A stretch of 43,654 bases of DNA from Patescibacteria group bacterium (lineage in GTDB: Bacteria > Patescibacteriota > Minisyncoccia > Phycocordibacterales > Phycocordibacteraceae). The stretch lies in the NCBI GenBank assembly GCA_028866135.1, contig JAGWIS010000003.1, positions 1-43,654 of the forward strand, in the 5' to 3' direction. Made by a program: the position numbers and the translations under genes. The notes below the pieces were generated by a model. It saw only the letters and a program-made list of their open reading frames with translations, made no database searches and was not told the origin of the DNA. Shown piece by piece: positions 39,080 to 43,654 of the stretch. Position 1 is the first letter of the stretch. Each line of letters starts with the position of its first letter.

Positions 39080-39805
39080 ATGCTGTACCTTTTCTACGGC
39101 TCGGACGTGGAGAAAGCTCGGACGAAAGCGTTCGAGTGGGTCGCGAAGGCGCGGACGAAAGAGCCGAGTCTCGCATACGCGCGGCTTGCGCGCGAGGAAC
39201 TGACTCCCGCCGCGCTCGAAGACGCCGCGCTCTCGAGCGGACTTTTCGTGAAGCGTCTTTTGATACTCATCGACGATCCTTTTCCCTCCGCGCGCGCCGC
39301 CGATGAAGAGGGGGAAGAGGAAGCAAGCGCAGGCATACTTGAAGACCATATTGATGCGCTCGCTGCATCTGACAATGCCATCGTCATTCTCGCCCCCAAG
39401 CTTTCTGCAGCGAAAGCAAAAAAGATCGCCGCAAAAGCAAAAGTCGAATACGCGTACGACAAGCCCGCCGCAAGAGAAGAGCGGGGTTTTAACGGCAATC
39501 TCGTGAATGCGCTCGCCGCGCGTCAGCGGGAAAAGCTCTGGCTCGAGATCAATCGCGCGCTTCGCGCGGGCGATGCTCCCGAAATGCTCCACGGCCTCCT
39601 CCACTGGAAAGCGCGCGATCTGATGGAAAAGGCTAAAGCCTCCGGAGGCGGCTCGCCCGACGTTTCCACGTCTAGGGGCGCCCGCGCGTGGGCTCCGAAA
39701 GAAGCACGCGCCCTCTCGCTCGCGCTCATTGCTCTTCTCCAGGAATCCCGGCGCGGCGGGCTCGACCTTGATATCGCGCTTGAGGAATTCGCACTTTCTA
39801 TATAA
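39080..39805 (+). CDS. holA: DNA polymerase III delta subunit-like protein
   Basis: 241 residues, shorter than E. coli HolA (343). Start MLYLFYGSDVEKARTKAFEW, then LIDDPFPSARAADEEGEEEA, NAIVILAPKLSAAKAKKIAA and the helical C-terminal ALSLALIALLQESRRGGLDL, a layout seen in clamp-loader delta subunits. Assigned from pattern and place next to polA; moderate certainty. Residues about 184-201 (AKASGGGSPDVSTSRGAR) come from a palindromic element related to that in sodA. Starts 2 nt after polA. Confidence 0.6.
   Translation: MLYLFYGSDVEKARTKAFEWVAKARTKEPSLAYARLAREELTPAALEDAALSSGLFVKRLLILIDDPFPSARAADEEGEEEASAGILEDHIDALAASDNAIVILAPKLSAAKAKKIAAKAKVEYAYDKPAAREERGFNGNLVNALAARQREKLWLEINRALRAGDAPEMLHGLLHWKARDLMEKAKASGGGSPDVSTSRGARAWAPKEARALSLALIALLQESRRGGLDLDIALEEFALSI
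39631..39682. repeat. In-frame palindromic element inside holA-like gene
   Basis: Three consecutive hairpins: GGC-TAAA-GCC, GGCG-GCT-CGCC and GACGT-TTCC-ACGTC, then TCTAGGGG. It is related to the sodA element (39 of 56 positions, same frame), with stems kept by paired base changes and loops free to vary. Confidence 0.8.
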
Positions 39806-39825
39806 TAGGTAGATACTATAATCCC

Positions 39826-40161
39826 ATGCAATTTGCAGATTTTCAGAAGTTTATAAACGAGCAAGACAATCTTCTTCGCCAAGCAATTCACACAGGCCTT
39901 TCTGAGAAAGAGATTGCTCTGACTCGCACAGTGAAATTGGGCGAAGAATTCGGTGAATTATGTGATGAGGTCCTTGCATCATTTGGTAATCAGCGGACAG
40001 GAAAGATGGAAAAAAAGGACGCAGATGGTCTTGCCGATGAATTTGCCGACGTAACCATCGTGACGTTCCTTCTCGCGAAGTCAATGAATATCGACATCAT
40101 GAATGCACTCGCTCGCAAGATCGAGAAAATAAAAACGAAGCACAATCAGCAACTGAACTAA
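39826..40161 (+). CDS. MazG-like nucleotide pyrophosphohydrolase
   Basis: 111 residues. The MazG signature E-x2-E...E-x2-D is visible: KLGEEFGELCDEVL and LADEFADVTIVTF. These enzymes hydrolyse (d)NTPs to monophosphates, usually to clear damaged nucleotides. Noticeably AT-richer than neighbours, suggesting transfer. Two TATAAT hexamers precede it; the nearer one ends 3 nt before the ATG, the other 22 nt before. Confidence 0.85.
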   Translation: MQFADFQKFINEQDNLLRQAIHTGLSEKEIALTRTVKLGEEFGELCDEVLASFGNQRTGKMEKKDADGLADEFADVTIVTFLLAKSMNIDIMNALARKIEKIKTKHNQQLN

Positions 40162-40168
40162 TGTTTTG

Positions 40169-40241
40169 TGCGCCCGGATGGGATCGAACCATCGACCAAC
40201 GGATTAAAAGTCCGCTGCTCTACCAACTGAGCTACGGGCGC
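40169..40241 (-). tRNA. tRNA-Lys (anticodon TTT)
   Basis: 73 nt. Acceptor GCGCCCG/CGGGCGC with discriminator A, D-arm GCTCAGTTGGTAGAGC, anticodon stem GCGGA/TCCGT around ACTTTTAA (TTT anticodon), T-arm GGTTCGATCC. The 3' CCA is not encoded (CAA follows), so CCA must be added post-transcriptionally. A 12-bp copy of the 5' end lies 85 bp away at 40318-40329. Confidence 0.96.
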
Positions 40242-40253
40242 GAAGTGAGGAAG

Positions 40254-40281
40254 AAAGAATGAGCGTCTTCACTCATTCTTT
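40254..40281. terminator. 10-bp hairpin between tRNA-Lys and the lamin-tail gene
   Basis: AAAGAATGAG and CTCATTCTTT pair perfectly around an 8-nt loop. On the minus strand, T/C-rich sequence follows, so it may terminate the lamin-tail transcript. No gene is seen in 40282-40376. Confidence 0.5.
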
Positions 40282-40376
40282 CTCTCCGAACGAGCGCTCG
40301 TATCGAGTCTGCGAAGATACGGGCGCGAATCGGCTTCTCCTCATTTCAGTAATCTACTCTTTTTAACGTCTTTTTC

Positions 40377-41333
40377 CTAGTAGTTGAACGCATCGACCGT
40401 TTTCCCGTTCACGTCGATAAGCTTCACGATTTCATGCTGCGCCCGCCACATCGCCGTCGTGCGGCCGAGATAGATGCGCCACGTGGTGCCGTTGAAATCG
40501 GGGTCGTTCCTGTGCGCATCGACACACCCATTGTAATTGAGATACTTGATGAGAAAGCTCTGGCATGCGCCCGAAACGCTTATCGGAGGCGAGAGCGCTA
40601 CTTGGCAGCGCGACAGACTTTTCACGTAGTCGACGCAGGCGGAATCGCGGATGTAGCTGTCGCCGTAAAACGAGGCGAGCTCGTCAGACGGAGCCGGGCA
40701 GTTCTGAGGCAAAGCGGGAGAAAATTTCTGGAAGTTGCCGAAATAGCCGATGCACTTATTTTCGCGGAAAGAAGCTCCGATGGGGGATTGCCCGGAAATG
40801 ACGAGAGCGTTCTCTCCCGGAGAAAGCACGATATCCGCCGCCGCATTTATGATGCCTGAAGCGGGAACGTCGGTTCCTTTCGGGATGATTGTCGAGTTTC
40901 CGCTCGCGTCGCTTTGAAGCGTCCACTCCGAAAGGTCGACCGGCACGCCGGCATTCTGCGATACGGAAATTTCTACATACTCATTTCCCGGATCAGAGGA
41001 CCCAGCTCCCGAGATGTAGTGATTCATCCACACGAGGGAGCGGAAGGGCGACGGGATTCCGAAGACGCCTCCTCCGCCAAGCGTCGGTAGCGTTGTTTGG
41101 CTCCCGCTCGTCGCACCGCCGCTTGAGGAGCCCGGCAGGGACACGTTTGAGCCGCCGATGATGAAGGGCGATCGGGGAAGCGAGAGGTAGGTGCCGCCGC
41201 CGAGCGCACCTGGCTCGGCGAGCCGCGGGCCGGTAAATGCGATGGGGTGGAGCGGGCCTCCGGTCGCAGCCCATATGAGGAATATGAAGATGAAAATGCC
41301 TATGAAAAACCACGCATCATGCATGTCGCTCAT
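40377..41333 (-). CDS. Lamin-tail domain surface protein
   Basis: 318 residues. N-terminal membrane anchor (WFFIGIFIFIFLIWAATGG), a Gly/Ser/Pro-rich stalk to about residue 95, then a lamin-tail-like domain: NEYVEISVSQNAGVPVDLSE, WTLQSDASGN, DIVLSPGENALVISGQSP. The remaining 120 residues contain six cysteines (NKCIG, QNCPAP, SACVDY, SRCQVA, GACQSF, NGCVDA), suggesting disulfides outside the cell. The lamin-tail domain in bacteria is linked to surface or secreted proteins. GATACT/TATACC directly precede the ATG. Confidence 0.8.
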   Translation of the reverse strand: MSDMHDAWFFIGIFIFIFLIWAATGGPLHPIAFTGPRLAEPGALGGGTYLSLPRSPFIIGGSNVSLPGSSSGGATSGSQTTLPTLGGGGVFGIPSPFRSLVWMNHYISGAGSSDPGNEYVEISVSQNAGVPVDLSEWTLQSDASGNSTIIPKGTDVPASGIINAAADIVLSPGENALVISGQSPIGASFRENKCIGYFGNFQKFSPALPQNCPAPSDELASFYGDSYIRDSACVDYVKSLSRCQVALSPPISVSGACQSFLIKYLNYNGCVDAHRNDPDFNGTTWRIYLGRTTAMWRAQHEIVKLIDVNGKTVDAFNY

Positions 41334-41345
41334 GCGGGTATAGTA

Positions 41346-42623
41346 TCAAAGTTTGCTAAGAAGTCGCTCCAGCTCTTCTCGAGCGACGCGGGCGTCGCTC
41401 CAGGGGTTTTTAGTTCCGCGCGGCCCCATGATGAAGGGATCGGTGCCTTTGCCGGAGATGAGCACTGCGTCGCCGGAGCGCGCTCGAGCAAGCGCGCTCC
41501 GGATTGCTTCCCGCCTATCCATGATGATTTCGGGCGTGCGACGCATGCCACGCGCCACGGCATCGATGATGGCTCGCGGATCTTCGTCATAGGGATCTTC
41601 GTTCGTGAGGATGACTGTCGCACATGCTTCTTCTGCGATTTTGCCCATTTCCGGGCGTTTCCACGCATCGCGACCGCCGCCGGTATTTCCGAGGACGCAG
41701 ATTTTCCGCTGTTTCGGGAATGCGCTGTAGAGCGCCCGAAGCGAGTCGGGCGTGTGCGCATAGTCGACGACGACGAGAAAATCCTGTCCGGCGTCAATAT
41801 GCTCCACGCGCCCGCGCACGGCAGGAAGCGCCGCGAGCGCGGCAGCGGCCGTGGAGAGCGGCACGCCGAGCGCCACGCACGCCTTCACGGCAGCGAGCGC
41901 GTTCATCGCGTTAAACGTGCCGGGAAGCGGAAGAGAGAAATGCATCTCTCCATATTCAAAACTGATGCCGCGTTCGTTGCCCTGCAGATGCTTGAGCTCG
42001 CTCTCTTTAAACCCGATTGCTTTTGTAACGGGAAGAGAAAGGAACGCGCGGCTTTCGGGGACATCTTCATTTGCGACGAGGATTTTCGAGCGTTTCGGCG
42101 AGTGAACGAGGGCGTCCACGATGGCGCGCTTGGCAGCGACGTACTTTTCGAAAGAACCATGCCGCTCGATGTGTTCGCGCTGGATATTCGTGACGACGAG
42201 CGCATCAAGCTCGAGAAACTGATGCCGGTATTGGAGCACGCCTTCGGAGGTCAACTCCACGATGATATGCGTGCAGCCGGCTCGGAGCGCACGATGCATG
42301 AATGCCTGGGTGAACCCGCGCCCTTGCAGGGTCATTTTTTCCAGATTTGGCTCGGAATGATCCTCGATAGCGGAGCGGATCGTTGAAAGGAGCGCGGTCG
42401 TATATCCCTCGCCGCGCAGAATCGAGAACACCATTTCCGCAACCGTCGATTTTCCTTTAGTGCCGGTGATGCCGATCACGACCAGCTTCCTAGCAGGGAA
42501 TCCATACCAGAGCGCCATGAAAAAACCGAGGAAGCGGTGATACGCTGGAAGGAGTGGCCGCACGAGTGAGCGCGGCACGATTTTTTTCAAGACACGGACG
42601 ATACGGTCGACGATCTCGTACAT
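41346..42623 (-). CDS. murE: MurE-like Mur ligase (UDP-MurNAc-tripeptide synthetase family)
   Basis: 425 residues. Adds the third amino acid to the peptidoglycan precursor. ATP-binding GITGTKGKST at 51-60, VELTSEGVLQYR, TNIQREHIERHGSFEKY, NAMNALAAVKACVALG, VVVDYAHTPDSLRALYSAF, VLGNTGGGRDAWKRPEMG, TNEDPYDEDP and ISGKGTDPFI. The N-terminal UDP-binding domain (about 90 residues in E. coli) is missing; there is only a short hydrophobic stretch. The DNPR motif that marks diaminopimelate-adding MurE is absent, so the amino acid cannot be stated. Starts 3 nt after ruvA. Confidence 0.88.
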   Translation of the reverse strand: MYEIVDRIVRVLKKIVPRSLVRPLLPAYHRFLGFFMALWYGFPARKLVVIGITGTKGKSTVAEMVFSILRGEGYTTALLSTIRSAIEDHSEPNLEKMTLQGRGFTQAFMHRALRAGCTHIIVELTSEGVLQYRHQFLELDALVVTNIQREHIERHGSFEKYVAAKRAIVDALVHSPKRSKILVANEDVPESRAFLSLPVTKAIGFKESELKHLQGNERGISFEYGEMHFSLPLPGTFNAMNALAAVKACVALGVPLSTAAAALAALPAVRGRVEHIDAGQDFLVVVDYAHTPDSLRALYSAFPKQRKICVLGNTGGGRDAWKRPEMGKIAEEACATVILTNEDPYDEDPRAIIDAVARGMRRTPEIIMDRREAIRSALARARSGDAVLISGKGTDPFIMGPRGTKNPWSDARVAREELERLLSKL

Positions 42624-42626
42624 GAC

Positions 42627-43172
42627 TTAGTTGCCCGAGGAAAGTGCCGCCTTGAGGCGCTGATCTTTGCCGACGATATGTTCAGGCACCGCCTGAAGCG
42701 CTTTGCGCGCCTCGCGCTCGGTGTAGCCGAGCGCGACGAGCGTATCGAATACTTCGCCATCGGCGTTGTCGTGCGAGCGCGGTCCGATTTTATCGGCGAG
42801 CTCGACGAGCATCTTCTCGGCGCTTTTCTTGCCGAGACCGACGACTTTCGTGAGATACGCGAGATCGCGTTTGCTGATGGCGCCTTCGAGCGCTTCGCGC
42901 GTCGAGCGGCGCAGTACGGAGAGGGCAGTTTTAGGGCCGACGCCGGGGATGGACATCATGAGTTCGAAGAAGTCGCGGTCGGCGGCATCGGGGAAGCCAT
43001 AGAGTTCCATGCCGTCCTGTTTTATCGCAAGATAGGTTGCGAGATTTGCTTCGCTTCCCACCGAGAGCGCAGAGGGCGCACTCATGCGCACCTCGACGCC
43101 GAAGCCCGCCACTTCGATGACGGCGCTTACCGGCCCCGTCGAAAGCACCTTGCCGCGAATCTGCCGGATCAT
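42627..43172 (-). CDS. ruvA: Holliday junction DNA helicase subunit RuvA
   Basis: 181 residues. Binds junctions and loads RuvB. OB-fold N-terminus MIRQIRGKVLSTGPVSAVIE, then LYGFPDAADRDFFELMMSIP, two helix-hairpin-helix motifs (IPGVGPKTAL, VVGLGKKSAEKMLVEL) and the C-terminal domain III (VFDTLVALGYTEREARKALQ). ATG 43172 is chosen: TACGAT (43180-43185, minus) ends 7 nt upstream, and an in-frame ATG at 43181 overlaps that box. Probably forms an operon with murE. Divergent from rpsT. Confidence 0.95.
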   Translation of the reverse strand: MIRQIRGKVLSTGPVSAVIEVAGFGVEVRMSAPSALSVGSEANLATYLAIKQDGMELYGFPDAADRDFFELMMSIPGVGPKTALSVLRRSTREALEGAISKRDLAYLTKVVGLGKKSAEKMLVELADKIGPRSHDNADGEVFDTLVALGYTEREARKALQAVPEHIVGKDQRLKAALSSGN

Positions 43173-43232
43173 GCCGCTCATCGTACTACCATTTGCCAGA
43201 GAACGGGAGATAGCGTATATATGAGGACACAT

Positions 43233-43499
43233 ATGGCTATTACCAGTTCCGCAAAGAAGGCGATCCGAGCTTCGGCAAAGAAGCATGTCTTCAACCTGCG
43301 CCGCGCGTATGCGCTTCACGATGCGACGAAGTCGCTCAAGAAAGCGCTTGCCGCCAAAGATGCCGCCGGAGCAGAGAAGCTCCTCCCGGCGGCCTACCAG
43401 GCTATCGACAAGGCAATGAAGCGCGGCGTCATCAAGAGCAACACTGCCGATCGCAAGAAATCCCGTCTCGCTGCTGCGATTAAGCGAGCGAAAGCATAA
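43233..43499 (+). CDS. rpsT: 30S ribosomal protein S20
   Basis: 88 residues, Lys/Ala-rich and helical: MAITSSAKKAIRASAKKHVF, LHDATKSLKKALAAKD, KAMKRGVIKSNTADRKKSRL, matching S20 over its length. ATG 43233 has GAGGA 5 nt upstream and TATATA 11 nt upstream; an in-frame ATG at 43221 would add four residues. Divergent from ruvA. Confidence 0.95.
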   Translation: MAITSSAKKAIRASAKKHVFNLRRAYALHDATKSLKKALAAKDAAGAEKLLPAAYQAIDKAMKRGVIKSNTADRKKSRLAAAIKRAKA

Positions 43500-43519
43500 G
43501 CCGGAATCAAAAATAAAGA

Positions 43520-43575
43520 ACCCTGGGCTCACGCCACAGGGTATTCTCTTCAGTCAAACAGCGAAGCTGTTTGAC
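43520..43575. repeat. IS200/IS605-type end hairpins
   Basis: ACCCTGGGC-TCAC-GCCACAGGGT (43520-43542, one bulged A) and GTCAAACAGC-GAA-GCTGTTTGAC (43553-43575, perfect). The first lies just outside the transposase stop, the expected place for the subterminal hairpin of such an element; it may also terminate rpsT transcription. The second overlaps the last codons of the transposase. Confidence 0.6.
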
Positions 43576-43654
43576 CCGCATCCAATTCGCCTTGCTTTGC
43601 AATATAACGCTTGATGGTGTCGGTGGTAACTCCAACGGTGGAGACGAAATAGCC
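43554..43654 (-). mobile_element. IS200/IS605-type (REP-associated) tyrosine transposase, 3' end only
   Basis: The minus-strand frame entering from the right edge reads GYFVSTVGVTTDTIKRYIAK, then QGELDAGQTASLFD and a stop at 43554-43556. GYFVSTVG...YI.KQ is the C-terminal signature of Y1 transposases of the IS200/REP-associated type, which recognise DNA hairpins and move as single strands. Only 33 residues are inside the window, so completeness is unknown. Confidence 0.8.

Noticed and set aside
41378-41507. Two palindromes in murE (GAGCGACGC/GCGTCGCTC and CCGGAGCGCGCT/AGCGCGCTCCGG).
   Set aside because: MurE has normal family length at both places and the stretches are Arg/Ala/Ser codons in GC-rich DNA, so chance symmetry is more likely than an inserted element.
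1-43654. CRISPR array or cas genes.
   Set aside because: No regularly spaced direct repeats and no Cas-like proteins were seen; all notable repeats are inverted or simple duplications.

Overview
The window is about 43.7 kb of gene-dense bacterial chromosome with roughly 55-60% G+C by eye. I infer a member of the Candidate Phyla Radiation (Patescibacteria, probably a Parcubacteria/Paceibacteria lineage such as Kaiserbacteria-like organisms). The grounds are compact versions of house-keeping proteins (short YebC, MurE without its N-terminal domain, PolA without a recognisable proofreading domain, short HolA-like protein), a PilB/PilC/prepilin cluster, a PrgI/VirB4-type secretion block, a split ComEC, and a general lack of Shine-Dalgarno sequences. 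The species is not provable from the window.

Layout. 1-2679 (minus): nusA, ppa, a small membrane protein and clpP (cut by the window edge). 2814-8733 (plus): a HIT protein, then pilB, pilC, two prepilins and a PilX-like protein. 8752-10778: tpiA and pgk. 10763-17273: HIT hydrolase, recJ, RNase H, a CYTH protein, comEC, sodA, a small unknown gene, a degenerate ComEC-type metallo-beta-lactamase piece and rpmB. 17506-25006 (plus): an M50 protease and a seven-gene block resembling a type IV secretion/conjugation apparatus. 25162-29010: the origin region, yidC-rnpA-rpmH divergent from dnaA-dnaN, with a candidate oriC between dnaA and dnaN. 29014-35451 (minus): PBP1A, a tiny hyperacidic ORF, ruvC-yebC-ruvB, a structured region and a second pilB-like ATPase. 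35603-40161 (plus): a lipoprotein, tsaE, polA, holA-like and a MazG-like gene. 40169-43654: tRNA-Lys, a lamin-tail protein, murE and ruvA (all minus), rpsT (plus), and the 3' end of an IS200/IS605-type transposase running off the window.

Two window-wide patterns stand out. First, about 19 genes have a TATACT-like -10 hexamer ending only 3-10 nt before the start codon, which predicts leaderless or nearly leaderless mRNAs. Only the HIT gene at 2814 and the lipoprotein gene at 35603 have a textbook Shine-Dalgarno sequence. Second, the window is full of palindromic elements. Several lie in frame inside conserved genes (sodA, holA, tsaE, recJ), where they add short peptide insertions. The sodA and holA copies are related, lie in the same reading frame, and show paired base changes that keep the hairpins. 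Other inverted-repeat units of about 115-155 bp sit between genes, often touching a start codon. This resembles the Rickettsia palindromic elements and REP/RAYT systems, and a RAYT-like transposase remnant with end hairpins lies at the right edge. I regard this as the best candidate for an undescribed system here.
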